64,000 nucleotides of DNA, from contig CAVQUX010000006.1 of NCBI GenBank assembly GCA_963716925.1, forward strand, positions 1,178,001-1,242,000. Reading direction: 5' to 3'. The translations under genes and the position numbers were made by a program. Below are positions 9,751-19,027 of this stretch, one piece after another. The notes below the pieces were generated by a model. That model saw only the letters and a list, made by a program, of their open reading frames with translations. It searched no databases and was not told the origin of the DNA. Each line of letters starts with the position of its first letter. The stretch's first letter is position 1. Source of the DNA: DAISKN01 sp963716925. GTDB lineage: Bacteria; Acidobacteriota; Vicinamibacteria; Marinacidobacterales; SMYC01.

Positions 9751-10149
9751 TCAGCGAACGACGACGGTTCCCACCATCCCCGGGTGAATCGCGCAGTGGT
9801 ATGGAAACGTTCCAGCGGCCTGGAACGCAAGGGAGAATTGTCCGCCGGGCGCGACCGTTCCCGAGTTCCACCCAGGCACATCCGACGTAGAGGTGTGGGG
9901 CACGGAATCGTTGTTCATCCACGACACCGTCGTACCCACCGCGACGTTCAGCTCGGCGGGCGCGAAGGCTCTATTCCCGAGCGTCGAGGCGCCCACCGGT
10001 ATCACCACGGACGACGACGGCCCGCCTGGCGTCGGCGTGGGTGATGGCGCCGGTGACGGGGATGGGGACGCGGGTGGCGAGTAGCTGTCTCCGCAGGCGA
10101 TGGCGGACATCAGGATTGCCGAGACGACGACGAAGCGCAATGACAACAT
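9751..10149 (-). CDS. Cupredoxin (plastocyanin/azurin-like) lipoprotein
   Basis: A 132-residue copper protein anchored by a lipobox (LMSAIACG), followed by a Ser/Pro linker of about 25 residues and one cupredoxin domain. Type 1 copper ligands are visible: His in VPHTS, then Cys and His in YHCAIHPGM, with the Met as axial ligand. This order matches plastocyanin-like electron carriers. The ATG at 10149 is preceded by AGGAGGG at 4-nt spacing, so I prefer it to the in-frame codon 36 nt upstream. It converges on the sigma-54 activator (32-nt gap). No oxidase lies next to it, so its redox partner is unknown. Confidence 0.88.
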   Translation of the reverse strand: MLSLRFVVVSAILMSAIACGDSYSPPASPSPSPAPSPTPTPGGPSSSVVIPVGASTLGNRAFAPAELNVAVGTTVSWMNNDSVPHTSTSDVPGWNSGTVAPGGQFSLAFQAAGTFPYHCAIHPGMVGTVVVR

Positions 10150-10314
10150 CAGACCCTCCTGTTCAAGTGAGTTGAGTGACTTCACACTTCACCCAATCTC
10201 CGGGCCGCCTCGAATATTCCAGGGTTGCTGGAACGAGTCAGCTGATGGGCGGATATCTGGGAACGGGACTTCGAGTGGATGAGTCTGGAATCGGTGCCCT
10301 GCGCGCGGGCCGGG

Positions 10315-12680
10315 CTAAGCGCCCGTGTCTCTTCCCAAGACGCTGTCGATGTCCTTCATCAACGAATCGATGGAGGTCACACGCCCCGCCGCGTACGCCC
10401 GGGCCCATCGATCCGGGCCGAGGCGTGCACGCGCCTCCCGTTCCGCCTGTTCTCGGAGGTCGTGCACCGATTTGTCGACAACCGTGACGCCCGTGCGTTC
10501 GGTGACGGCGTCCCGGGCGCCCAGGATCCGCGCCGCCCACGCGTCGTCGCCCTTGAGTACCGCCGCGGCGGCAAGAGGGACCAGCGCGTACACGAACGCG
10601 AACTTGTCGTGGAGCTCCCGGATGCGTGTGAGGCTTTCCCGCACCAACGCGATCGCCTCATCGGGTTGCGCGCGCCGCACCGCCAGGATCGCGCGGACAT
10701 AGAGCGCCCAGGTCAGGAACCACGGACCGGCGTGTCGAAGCACCGATGTGGCCTCATCGAGCAGGCGCTCCGCCTCGCCGGCGTCGCCGGTCGCAAGGGC
10801 TACCGCCGCCATCCCGCTCAGCGCATTTCCAATGCCCCGACGGGATCGCCAGCGCCCGGAACCCTTCGACACTGCGGGCGAACCGATCGCGGGCCGCGTT
10901 CACGTTGCCCACGGCGTGTTCGACGTGCCCGGACAGATACTCGCCTGCGCGACCACCTCCATGTCGCCGGCGCCGTGGGCGAGCGCCAGGGCGCGCTTGA
11001 GCCCGGTGCGTGCGCGCCCGAGCTCTCCTTGCGTGTACCACAGCACGGCCGCTCCGGCGAGCGCTCTCAACTCGGCAGCGGGCGGAAGAGACGGCAGGTT
11101 CAGAATCTGTTCATACCACTGGAGGCCTTCGGCCGCATGCCCCCGGATCAGCCAGAAGTACTTCAGCCCCCACGCGATGTCGGACGCTTCGCGGAACGGC
11201 CGCGCTCGATGAGCCACGCCAGCGCGCCGCGGTAGCTCTCGAGATCGTCACGCACGCGATCCAACCATTCGACCTGCGCAGGTCCGACCAGGCCCTCCGC
11301 GGCGAGGGAGGCTTCGCCGATGCAATAGCGCGCCAGCCCCTCCAGGGCGTCGTCGCGCTCACCCGCCGCGGTGAGCTCGAGCGCCGCGTAACGCCCGCAC
11401 GGTTTCGAGCATCTGGTACAGCGGACGGGCCGCCAACCGACGTCTCGGCTCGCAGAAGGAGGCTCTTGTCGATCAAGCGGGCCACCGCGCCGAGCGCCTC
11501 GTCGCTCCCGGCTCGAGGAACCTTCGCGACCGGCAAGGACGGCCGCGGCCGCCTCGATCGGGAAACGACCCGGCAGCGCGCCGAGACGACGGAACACGCG
11601 CTGCTCGTTCGGGCCCAGCAGCTGATAGCTCCAGGCGATCGTCGCATTCATCGTCTGTTGGCGTTCGGGGAGATCGCGCGGGCCGACGGTCGAGAGCAGG
11701 ACATCGTGCGCGAGTCGGCGGAGCAGATCCTCGGCCGTCAGCACCTTGATCCACGGGGCCGCAAGCTCGAGCGCGAGCGGCAGCGCATCGAGCCGTCGAC
11801 AAATCGCCGCCACGGTGGGGCCGTTCGCGGACGTGAGGCGAAAGTCAGGTTGCACGTCCCGAACCCGCTCCACGAATAGCCGCACCGCGGGAGAGCGTGC
11901 CAGATCGGCGGGCGACAGTCGCGTCGACGTCCACCTCCAACGCGAGCGGTCCGACGGCGTACTCCCGCTCTCCTCGCACGCGGAGCGGGGCGCGGCTGGT
12001 GACCAGCACTCGGAGCGGCGGCGACCGATGTCAGGAGATCCGCGACCAGCGGCGCCGCGTCCAGTACCTGCTCGAAATTGTCGAGCACCAGCAGCGTCGG
12101 GCCGTCCGTCGCACGCGACGCGCGCGCGCCTCGGCAAGTCGAGCGCCGTGACGTCCGACAGTCCGAGAGCCTCGGCGATCGCCGACGCGACGAACGCAGA
12201 ATTCCGAATGGCGGCCAACGGGACGAACACCACACGGGTTGCGCCCTCTGCGGCGATCGCGCGTGCGAGCTCCAGCGCCAGACGGGTCTTCCCGACTCCT
12301 CCTGGCCCGGTGAGCGTGATGAGACGTGCGGCGGGATCCGCGAGCCAGTGCCGCAGCGTCTGCACGTCAGCATCGCGGCCGAGAAGGACCGTCAGAGCCA
12401 GCGGCAGCGAGACGCCGCTCAGTTCATCGACCGCCGCGTCGTGCGCAGGCGCCCGCGCGCTCCCAAGGAGCGCGTCACGGGTCGCACCCGTCAGGTCGAG
12501 CGCCGCGGACAGCGCGCGCACGGTCTCGACATGGGGCCGCCGTCGTTCCCCGCGCTCCAGCGCGCTCACCGCATGGACCGACAGGCCCGCAATCGTCGCG
12601 AGCTCCTCCTGGGTGAAGCCCGCCGCCTCGCGGAGCGCTTTGAGCTGCGCGCCAAATGACCCCGGAGCGCCATGTTTCAT
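10315..12680 (-). CDS. XRE-HTH / NB-ARC ATPase / TPR transcriptional regulator (multiply frameshifted)
   Basis: This is a STAND-type regulator. An XRE helix-turn-helix lies at residues ~10-65 (EAAGFTQEELATIAGLSVHA), then an NB-ARC domain with Walker A GPGGVGKT at 125-132 and, after a shift near 12115, LLVLDNFEQVLDAAPLVADL (Walker B). Then come LFVERVRDVQPDF, DALPLALELAAPWIKVL and AWSYQLLGPNEQRVFRRLG, and a C-terminal helical TPR-like region spread over three frames. About five shifts are needed, some gaining and some losing a base. Conserved blocks are in order, so the ancestor was a full-length regulator of about 780 residues. The target is unknown; it is divergent from the ECF sigma gene with a 98-nt gap. 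Confidence 0.75.
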
Positions 12681-12778
12681 GGCCCTTCATCTTACCGCAG
12701 CCCCCGTACGGGCATCGTGCGAGTCCTGTGCGGGTGCTGTCCGTGGTTGCCCGTCCGGCGGCGCGCCACATTGGCCAC

Positions 12779-13540
12779 ATGACCGGCGACTTTCCGCACT
12801 CGGCCGTGGGCTCCGGCGAGAGCTCGGAGTGCTTCGTGAGCGGGCGTTGCGGATCGGCGACGGCCCCCGCAATCGGTGAGAGTTTCGACGAGGTCGTCCT
12901 GCCCCATCTCGACGCCGCCTATCGGGTGGCGAGCTGGCTGATGCGCAACAAGCACGATGCGGAGGATGCGATGCAGGAGGCTTTGCTGCGCGCGTTTCGA
13001 TACTTCCGTACTTATACCGGCGGAAACGGGCGTGCCTGGCTCCTCAGAATCGTTCGCAACGTCTGTTTCGCCCGGCGCGGCCGGAGCTTGCGGGCACCAT
13101 CCGACGCGTTCGATGAAGAGCGGCACAGCGGTGGTCGACCGGCCTGCGATCCCGAAACGCTGGCCCTCCAAGCCGATGACGTCAGGTTGATCGAGCAGGC
13201 GATGAGTAGCTTGCCGGTTCGTTCTCGTGAACTGCTCGTCCTTCGCGAGCTGGAAGGACTCTCCTACCGGGAGCTCGCAGCGGTTTCGGGCATTCCCATG
13301 GGAACCGTAATGTCCACTCTGTCTCGCGCCCGTCATGCCTTCCGCCGTGCGATGGAGAGCCAGCGGAAACAGTGCGGGATTCCAGAGATGAACCCTCGCG
13401 AGCACAAGGCGGATGCGGTCGACGTGAATCTGGAAACGCAAGGGCATTGGCAGCAAGCGGTGGAAGCGTCTGCGATTCCCGCAGCGCTCGTGATCGAACA
13501 GGTGATGAATCGAAAGGAACGATTGGATGAAGCGAAATAG
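12779..13540 (+). CDS. ECF-type RNA polymerase sigma factor
   Basis: A 253-residue extracytoplasmic-function sigma factor. Region 2 is HLDAAYRVASWLMRNKHDAE and DAMQEALLRAFRYF with NGRAWLLRIVRNVCF; region 4 is LPVRSRELLVLRELEGLSYR followed by GIPMGTVMSTLSRAR. About 60 extra residues follow region 4, longer than most ECF factors. The ATG at 12779 removes an upstream in-frame extension that runs back into the divergent regulator's 5' end. The last 14 nt overlap the first SUMF1-like gene, which implies translational coupling. No zinc-finger anti-sigma gene is adjacent, unusual for ECF units. Confidence 0.88.
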   Translation: MTGDFPHSAVGSGESSECFVSGRCGSATAPAIGESFDEVVLPHLDAAYRVASWLMRNKHDAEDAMQEALLRAFRYFRTYTGGNGRAWLLRIVRNVCFARRGRSLRAPSDAFDEERHSGGRPACDPETLALQADDVRLIEQAMSSLPVRSRELLVLRELEGLSYRELAAVSGIPMGTVMSTLSRARHAFRRAMESQRKQCGIPEMNPREHKADAVDVNLETQGHWQQAVEASAIPAALVIEQVMNRKERLDEAK

Positions 13541-14327
13541 GATGAACGTCGCTGCAGCGGCCGGGCTGCTGATGTGTGTGGCGGGTGCCGCGGTCGCGGG
13601 CCCTGTGAGGAGGTGCGCGGTCGACGCGGTGATGGCGGGAACGGTGTGCCTGGACAAGTACGAGGCGAGCGTTTGGCGGGTCCCCAATCCGAGGACGACG
13701 AACGCGCGTCTGGTGACGAAGATCCGAAACGGGACGGCGACCGAGGCCGACCTCACGGCGGGCGGGGCAACGCAGTTGGGCACTGCGGGCGACGACTACG
13801 CGCCTTGCGCGGGGAACGGCCAGAACTGCGCCAACGACATCTACGCGGTGAGCCTGCCGTCGGTGATCCCCTCGGCGTTCCTCACGTGGTTCCAGGCGCA
13901 GGAAGCCTGCGCCAACGCCGGCAAGCGGCTGCCGACGAGCGCGGAGTGGCAGGTGGGAGCGAATGGGACACCCGACCCGGGGCCGGACAACGGGACGACC
14001 GACTGCAACAGCGACGGGGACTCCGCATCGCTTACCGGCGCGCGCAGTCGTTGCGTATCGGCGCGTGGGGCCTTCGACATGGTAGGGAACCTGGACGAGT
14101 GGGTCGCGGACTGGGCGCCGCTCTCGACGGAGTGCCCGGGCTGGGGCGGCTTGAGCGATGACCTCATGTGCCTCGCCGGCGCGAGTACCGCGGTCGGCGG
14201 CGGTCCCGGTGCGCTTCTGCGCGGGGGCGATTTCCGTCTCCGCTCGTCTGCCGGCCCGCTCACGGTGGTCGCCTCCGGCGTGCCGTTCAACTCGCGCGCC
14301 TTCATCGGCTTTCGTTGCGCACGCTAG
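13527..14327 (+). CDS. Secreted SUMF1/FGE-sulfatase-domain (C-type lectin fold) protein, copy A
   Basis: A 266-residue exported protein. A signal peptide (AAAAGLLMCVAGAAVAG) precedes a domain with the SUMF1 signatures LPTSAEWQVGA, GAFDMVGNLDEWVADW, LLRGGDF and the closing GFRC. Eight or more cysteines suggest disulfides in the envelope. The paired active-site cysteines of true formylglycine-generating enzymes (CxxxxC before GFR) are absent, so catalysis is unlikely and a binding role is more plausible. It overlaps the ECF sigma gene by 14 nt and is followed 62 nt later by a near copy. Its last third differs sharply from that copy (see the variable-segment entry). Confidence 0.85.
   Translation: MKRNRMNVAAAAGLLMCVAGAAVAGPVRRCAVDAVMAGTVCLDKYEASVWRVPNPRTTNARLVTKIRNGTATEADLTAGGATQLGTAGDDYAPCAGNGQNCANDIYAVSLPSVIPSAFLTWFQAQEACANAGKRLPTSAEWQVGANGTPDPGPDNGTTDCNSDGDSASLTGARSRCVSARGAFDMVGNLDEWVADWAPLSTECPGWGGLSDDLMCLAGASTAVGGGPGALLRGGDFRLRSSAGPLTVVASGVPFNSRAFIGFRCAR
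14229..14303 (+). other. Variable 3' segment of SUMF1 copy A
   Basis: Twenty-five codons between RGG and IGFRC. Compared with 15092-15166 in copy B only 9 of 25 residues match. Nine of the differing codons keep a third-position C in both copies while positions 1 and/or 2 change (for example AAC/GTC, GGC/TTC, CGC/TTC, CTC/GAC). The location matches the variable region of lectin-fold proteins diversified by diversity-generating retroelements. Confidence 0.55.
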
Positions 14328-14389
14328 TCATGGCTTCTTGATCGCCGGGAGTCGAGATGCTCACGGAAAATGATCGATCGAAAGGAACG

Positions 14390-15190
14390 ATGATGAGCCA
14401 AAGAATCGTGAACGTTTCTCTCGCCCTGGGGCTGCTGATGTGTGCGGCGAGTGCCGCGGTCGCGGGCCCCGTGAGGAAGTGCGGGGTCGACGCGGTGGTG
14501 GCAGGAACGGTGTGCCTGGACAGGTACGAGGCGAGCGTTTGGCGGGTCCCCAATCCGGGAACGACGAACGCGCGTCTGGTGACGAAGATCCGAAACGGGG
14601 CGGCGACCGAGGCCGATCTCACGGCGGGCGGGGCAACGCAGTTGGGCACTGCGGGCGACGACTACGCGCCTTGCACGGACGACGGCCAGAACTGCGCCAA
14701 CGATATCTACGCGGTGAGCCTGGTGTCGGTGATCCCCTCGGCGTTCCTCACGTGGTTCCAGGCGCAGGAAGCCTGCGCCAATGCCGGCAAGCAGCTGCCG
14801 ACGAGCGCGGAGTGGCAGGTGGGAGCGAACGGGACCCCGGACGCGGGCCCGGACGACGGGACGACCGACTGCAACAGCGACACGAGCTCCGCGTCGCTTA
14901 CCGGCGCGCGAAGTCGTTGCCTATCGGCGCGTGGGGCCTTCGACATGGTGGGCAACGTCGAAGAGTGGGTGGCGGACTGGGTGCCGCTCTCGACGGAGTG
15001 CCCAGGCTGGGGCGGCTTCGGCGATGACCGCATGTGCTTCGCCGGCGCGAGTACCGCTGTCGGCGGCCCCGGTGCTCTGGTGCGCGGCGGATCCTTCGTC
15101 GACGGTACGAGCGCAGGCCCGCTCTCCGTTCTCGGCGCCTTCAGGCCGTCCGTCATTTTCGGCTTCATCGGTTTTCGTTGCGTCCGCTAG
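14390..15190 (+). CDS. Secreted SUMF1/FGE-sulfatase-domain (C-type lectin fold) protein, copy B
   Basis: A tandem duplicate of the preceding gene: 266 residues from the first of two adjacent ATGs, with a signal peptide (LALGLLMCAASAAVAG) and the same blocks LPTSAEWQVGA, GAFDMVGNVEEWVADW, LVRGGSF and GFRC. By eye the body is close to 90 percent identical to copy A, but the 25 residues before the final IGFRC are mostly different. Upstream sequence is shared too (CGAAAGGAACGAT before both genes), so the duplication included the translation leader. The FGE active-site cysteines are absent here as well. The two genes probably form one unit with the sigma factor. Confidence 0.85.
   Translation: MMSQRIVNVSLALGLLMCAASAAVAGPVRKCGVDAVVAGTVCLDRYEASVWRVPNPGTTNARLVTKIRNGAATEADLTAGGATQLGTAGDDYAPCTDDGQNCANDIYAVSLVSVIPSAFLTWFQAQEACANAGKQLPTSAEWQVGANGTPDAGPDDGTTDCNSDTSSASLTGARSRCLSARGAFDMVGNVEEWVADWVPLSTECPGWGGFGDDRMCFAGASTAVGGPGALVRGGSFVDGTSAGPLSVLGAFRPSVIFGFIGFRCVR
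15092..15166 (+). other. Variable 3' segment of SUMF1 copy B
   Basis: The counterpart of 14229-14303. It is flanked by conserved RGG upstream and ATCGG-TTTCGTTGC downstream. It keeps the GPL block and one Pro in register with copy A, but almost every residue on the predicted ligand-facing side differs. Confidence 0.55.
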
Positions 15191-15403
15191 ACGCCGCTCC
15201 GGTGGCCGACGTGCCCGCGAGCGCGGCGGCTGCACTACTTCTCCGTCGGTCTGGAGGTGGGAAACTGGAGCCGTCCATCTGCCGTGAATATACAGGTTCG
15301 CGATATCCAGGTCAGGCTGCGGGCCGCGCGGCGCGCGAGGCCGTTCACGCCCCGCTTTGCACGCGCGGACCGTCAGCCACGAACCCTGTCCTGGCGCACC
15401 GGC

Positions 15404-15932
15404 CTACCGCTTCAACGCCCTTCGGAGGACGCCGAGGTGGTGATAGCTATGGCGGACGGCGTGATCCTCGAGCATGAACTGGCACGTGAGTGGTACGTCG
15501 AAGTACAGCGACACCGGAGCGGCCTGATCGAGCTCCTCGTCGCTGAGCGCACGGATGGCGGCAGCGGCCGCCGAGCTGTTGCGCCTGAGCAGATCGAGCG
15601 CCGCCTCTTTCGTGGCGGCGTCGTACTCTTTCGCATGCTTTGCATTCATTTCGTCGACCACGGAGCCGGTCACGCCCGTGACCGGTTCGCCGCGCGGCAA
15701 GGGTCTGTGCCAACTGGATCTCCAGCGGGTACACGCTCGCGACGTGATGGACGATGACGCCGATCTTGCGCCCGTCCTTGGGCAAACGGGTCTGCCACTC
15801 GGCGTCCGTGAGGGCACTCGCGAAGTTGGCAAGGGTGCGAGCGCCTTGTTCGAGACGATCGGCGAGGGCATCGGCGCGTCGCTTCCGAGGCCGCGGTGTG
15901 ACTGCGGGTTCGCGCGACAGAATACTCGTCAT
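15404..15932 (-). CDS. DinB-family protein (frameshifted)
   Basis: A four-helix-bundle DinB/YfiT-type protein of about 175 residues. The first frame (start 15932) gives LADRLEQGARTLANFASALT, WQTRLPKDGRKIGVIVHHVA and YPLEIQLAQTLAA; after a shift near 15695 the second frame gives GEPVTGVTGSVVDEMNAKHA and ends HAVRHSYHHLGVLRRAL. The usual metal-site histidines are visible in VHHVAS and HSYHHL. The length is consistent with one extra base. Members are metal-dependent transferases or proteins of unknown role. The N-terminal Arg/Pro-rich stretch may not be part of the true protein. Confidence 0.75.
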
Positions 15933-16116
15933 GGACTCATCCTTTCGAAATCCGCCGGCGCTTCATCGCCCCGGCATGTCCCCACCCTACGGCGGTCTTC
16001 GCGCGGGGGCCATGAGCGAGAGTCCGATTTGTTTGGCCGCCCGTCTGCCAGTGACGCCGACCTGCCGCGCGCCGTCCGGTTCACGAGGTCGGGCGTGACC
16101 TGACGTCCTCTCAGAC

Positions 16117-17206
16117 GTGTTTCGCGCGGTCCGTCTGACCGGATGCGGTGTACTTCGACTTCGACCTGAGCTCTCCGTGGGTGGTGGAGGCGCCGCCGTC
16201 GAGGGAGATTGCGGCGAAAGTGATGCCGGGCGCCCAGCGGGTCATCGAATACCATCTCATCGCGCGCGGTCAGTGCTGGGGACAGGCGGTCGGCCAGGAG
16301 CCTTTCCGCTTGCGGGAGGGAGACGTCATCGTTTTCCCCCAGGGCGATGCGCACGTACTGTCGAGCGTCCCCGGGATGCGGGCGGTGCCGGACATGTCGG
16401 CGTTCGCTCGCCCATCGACGCCGGTGCCCTTCGTCTATGAGCTCGGCGGCGGCGGACCCGATCGCACGAGGATCGTCTGCTGCTTTCTCGGCTGCGACGA
16501 GCGGCCCGTACAATCCACTGCTCACCGCACTACCGCCGGTGATACACCTCTCCGAAGCGGGTCCTCGCGACGACGGCGGGATGGCTCGGCACGCTGCTGA
16601 ACATCGCCGCGAGGGAGTCGGGCAGCGCGCGTGCCGGCGGTGAGAACGTCCTGGCGCGGCTTTCGGAACTGCTGTTCGTCGAGACGCTCCGCCAGTACCT
16701 CGAGAAGCCGTCTTCCGCCCGAGACAGGCTGGCTCGCGGGATTGCGCGACCCGGTGGTTGGACGGGCCTTGGCCGCGCTGCATGGCGAGGCGAGCGAGCC
16801 GTGGACCGTCGAGCGCCTGGCGCGACGCGTGGGTCTCTCGCGCTCGGTCCTAGCGGAGCGATTCATGCAAACGGTTGGCCGCCCCCCGATGCAGTACCTC
16901 GCGCTGTGGCGAATGCAGCTCGCCTCCCGCCTGCTCGCAGAAGGCGGCCCGCTGGCGGCGGTAGCGGGCGCCGTTGGCTACGGGTCGGAAGCGGCGTTCA
17001 GCCGCGCGTTCAAGAAACTGGTGGGCCAGCCGCCGGCGACGTGGCGGAAGGGTACGGCGCCCAGGACCGATTCGGAACGCATGTTCCACTCAGGGGGAGA
17101 AGCGCACGCTCCGCCAGAGGATGGAGGCGTCGTACATCCTTCCGTCGGTGACGACGAATCGGACCGACCGGATGTTGGAGATACGCGCGAGGGGATTCGC
17201 GCCTAG
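16117..17206 (+). CDS. AraC-family regulator with N-terminal cupin (Cupin_6) domain (frameshifted)
   Basis: The cupin sensor domain starts with FRAVRLTG, continues in another frame with VYFDFDLSSPWVVEAPPS, VIEYHLIARGQCWG, FRLREGDVIVFPQGDAHVL and TRIVCCFLGCD, then moves to YNPLLTALPPVIHL-type sequence in a third frame. The DNA-binding part (PWTVERLARRVGLSRSVLAE, AAVAGAVGYGSEAAFSRAFK, GQPPATWRKG) is a normal two-HTH AraC domain ending near base 17060. The frame then runs on to 17206, over the end of the convergent amidohydrolase gene, and that tail is probably not native. At least two shifts are needed. The start may be GTG 16117 or GTG 16148. Confidence 0.75.
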
Positions 17207-19021
17207 CACGACGAGGTCGGCGCGCTTGCCCCTCTCGACCGTACCGAGCTCCTTCTCGAGCCGCATGGCGCGCGCGGGCACGATGGTGGCCGCCTGGATG
17301 GCCTCGAGTGGCGTAAGCCCGGCTTCGACGTAGAGCTCGATCTCGCGATGGAGGCTGTGCCCGGGAATGCCTTCGTCGGTGCCGGCGACGATCGGCACGC
17401 CTCCGCGGTGAAGCTCACCTACGATTCGGAGACCTCGCTCGAGCCGCTCGCGCGCGGCGGCGGGCTCGATGTCGGCGTTCCCGGCGCTGTCGAAGAGTCT
17501 TCGAAGCGGCGTCGGAATCTTGGAAAAGCCCGGCTGGAAGGAAGCGATGGGAGTCGTCGTCGAGCGGCCGAGCAGCTCCCCCCATGAGAGCGTCGGGTCG
17601 AGGACCGTCCCGTGCTCCCGCAGGAACTCGACCGTGCGGCGTAGCTCTTCGGTGCCTGGCTCGTCGCGGACCGCGAGGTGGGCGATGTGATCCATCCCCG
17701 CCTCCACCGCCTCCTGGAGCGTCATGGATGCGGGCACGTGCCCGGTGACGGTCATGCCCAGTCGATGCGCCTCGCCGGCGATTGCGGCCACGACGCCCGG
17801 CGCCAGCTGGTTGTAGAGCTTCACCTGGTGGAAGCCCTCGTCGTGATAGCGGCGCACGACCGCTCGACCTTCCTCGGGGGTCGTGGCGGCGACGGTCCCG
17901 AATGCGTTCGGCCCGCCTCCGTCCACGAGACCGGCGAGGAGAAGGCGCGGGCCGATAGCTTGGCCGGCCGCGAGCGCGTCGCGCAGCGCCAGGAGGAGCT
18001 CGCGCTCGTTTCCCATGTCGCGGACCGTCGTGACGCCGGCCGCGAGGTACAAGGGACCCCATTCCATCTGGGTCACGTGGGTGTGCATGTCCCAGAGGCC
18101 GGGGAGGATCGTGTGCCCGCTGAGGTCGATCGTGACCACACCGGCAGGGATCGTGATGTCGGCACGAGGCCCCACGGCCTCGATGCGGCCGTTTCGCACG
18201 AGGACGGTCGAGTCCGGGACGGTGGCGCTCCCGCTGCCGTCGATGAGTGAAGCTCCCACGAGCGCAAAGGACGCTGACGCCCGCGGCTCGATGTCCCGGG
18301 AGATGCGGGAGAGATCGGAGACGGCGTCCTTCGCGGCCAGCGCTGCGAACATGGGTAGTGCCTCGGCCAGGTCCTCCCGCACTCCTTCGAAAGTGAGACC
18401 GCCGGCGCGGGTCACCGCCGCGGCAAAGGCACCGTTCTCGGTGAGCCACAGCGTTTCGCGTCCCCAGACCACCCCTTCGACGGTGTAGCGGTGGAGGGGC
18501 ACCACCCTCCCTCCCGCGCGCGCTTCGTCTCGACCCCGATGCTCGATGCGGACTTCGTTCAAGGGCTCGCCGGGAATCGTGGCGAGGACCTCCGGCCTCC
18601 CGTGCGCGTCCCAATAGCGAACGAGCATCATTTGAACCGAGAACGGCGCGTATCCGTCGACGGTAAATACCCGTTCCGGAATGGATACACGGTCCGTTTG
18701 GCTCCGGACCCGCACCGAGGCGGAGCCTTTCTCGAGTGTTACCTCGCTGTCGACGTTCACGAAGCGGTAGCTCTTCCCTTTGGCTTCGAATCGCCGCGGC
18801 GACAGATCCGCGGCCATCCGGAGCGACGCCTGGAGCTGGACCCGGCCGCCCCGATCGATGAAGTCGAAGTCGGAAGTGAGGAGCAGATCGCCCCCGTCGC
18901 GGGAAAGCGAGTATCGCTCGTAGCCGAGAGGAAGCTGCAGATAGTAGAGCCGGAGCGTTCCCTCTTCGGCGATTTCAGGAGAAAGGGCCGCGCAGAGAAG
19001 ATGCGCGAGAATGAGGTTCAT
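17090..19021 (-). CDS. Secreted amidohydrolase (imidazolonepropionase-like)
   Basis: An exported metal-dependent hydrolase of 643 residues. The first ~255 residues form a beta-rich region of unknown role after a short signal peptide (MNLILAHLLCAALSPEIA). The amidohydrolase barrel then begins at ALVGASLIDGSG and carries the metal-site motifs DMHTHV, VKLYNQLAP (candidate carboxylated Lys), TGHVPA, MDHIAHLA and AGTDEG, ending in the usual KRADLVVLGANPL. Related proteins cleave Xaa-Pro or N-acyl amino acid bonds; the substrate here is unknown. It is 6 nt downstream of the FAH-family gene and ends 117 nt inside the apparent 3' end of the AraC frame. Confidence 0.85.
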   Translation of the reverse strand: MNLILAHLLCAALSPEIAEEGTLRLYYLQLPLGYERYSLSRDGGDLLLTSDFDFIDRGGRVQLQASLRMAADLSPRRFEAKGKSYRFVNVDSEVTLEKGSASVRVRSQTDRVSIPERVFTVDGYAPFSVQMMLVRYWDAHGRPEVLATIPGEPLNEVRIEHRGRDEARAGGRVVPLHRYTVEGVVWGRETLWLTENGAFAAAVTRAGGLTFEGVREDLAEALPMFAALAAKDAVSDLSRISRDIEPRASASFALVGASLIDGSGSATVPDSTVLVRNGRIEAVGPRADITIPAGVVTIDLSGHTILPGLWDMHTHVTQMEWGPLYLAAGVTTVRDMGNERELLLALRDALAAGQAIGPRLLLAGLVDGGGPNAFGTVAATTPEEGRAVVRRYHDEGFHQVKLYNQLAPGVVAAIAGEAHRLGMTVTGHVPASMTLQEAVEAGMDHIAHLAVRDEPGTEELRRTVEFLREHGTVLDPTLSWGELLGRSTTTPIASFQPGFSKIPTPLRRLFDSAGNADIEPAAARERLERGLRIVGELHRGGVPIVAGTDEGIPGHSLHREIELYVEAGLTPLEAIQAATIVPARAMRLEKELGTVERGKRADLVVLGANPLARISNIRSVRFVVTDGRMYDASILWRSVRFSP

Positions 19022-19027
19022 GCGCGA

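Larger units (their letters stand above)
13507..15190 (+). repeat. Tandem duplication of a ~0.82-kb gene unit
   Basis: Unit 1 runs from about 13507 to 14327 and unit 2 from about 14371 to 15190. Each begins with a short shared leader (GATCGAAAGGAACGAT-like) and contains one SUMF1-domain gene. A short non-homologous spacer (14328-14370) separates them. Divergence is low through the body and concentrated in the last ~80 nt before the conserved 3' end. Confidence 0.85.

Noticed and set aside
9809..9825. Inverted repeat TTCCAG-CTGGAA within the cupredoxin gene and a similar one at 10217-10233
   Set aside because: Only six base pairs each; the first is inside conserved coding sequence, so chance is enough to explain both.
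13527..15190. Reading the two SUMF1-domain genes as formylglycine-generating enzymes for the sulfatase
   Set aside because: Both proteins lack the catalytic cysteine pair that precedes GFR in FGE and are small, secreted and variable at exactly that position.
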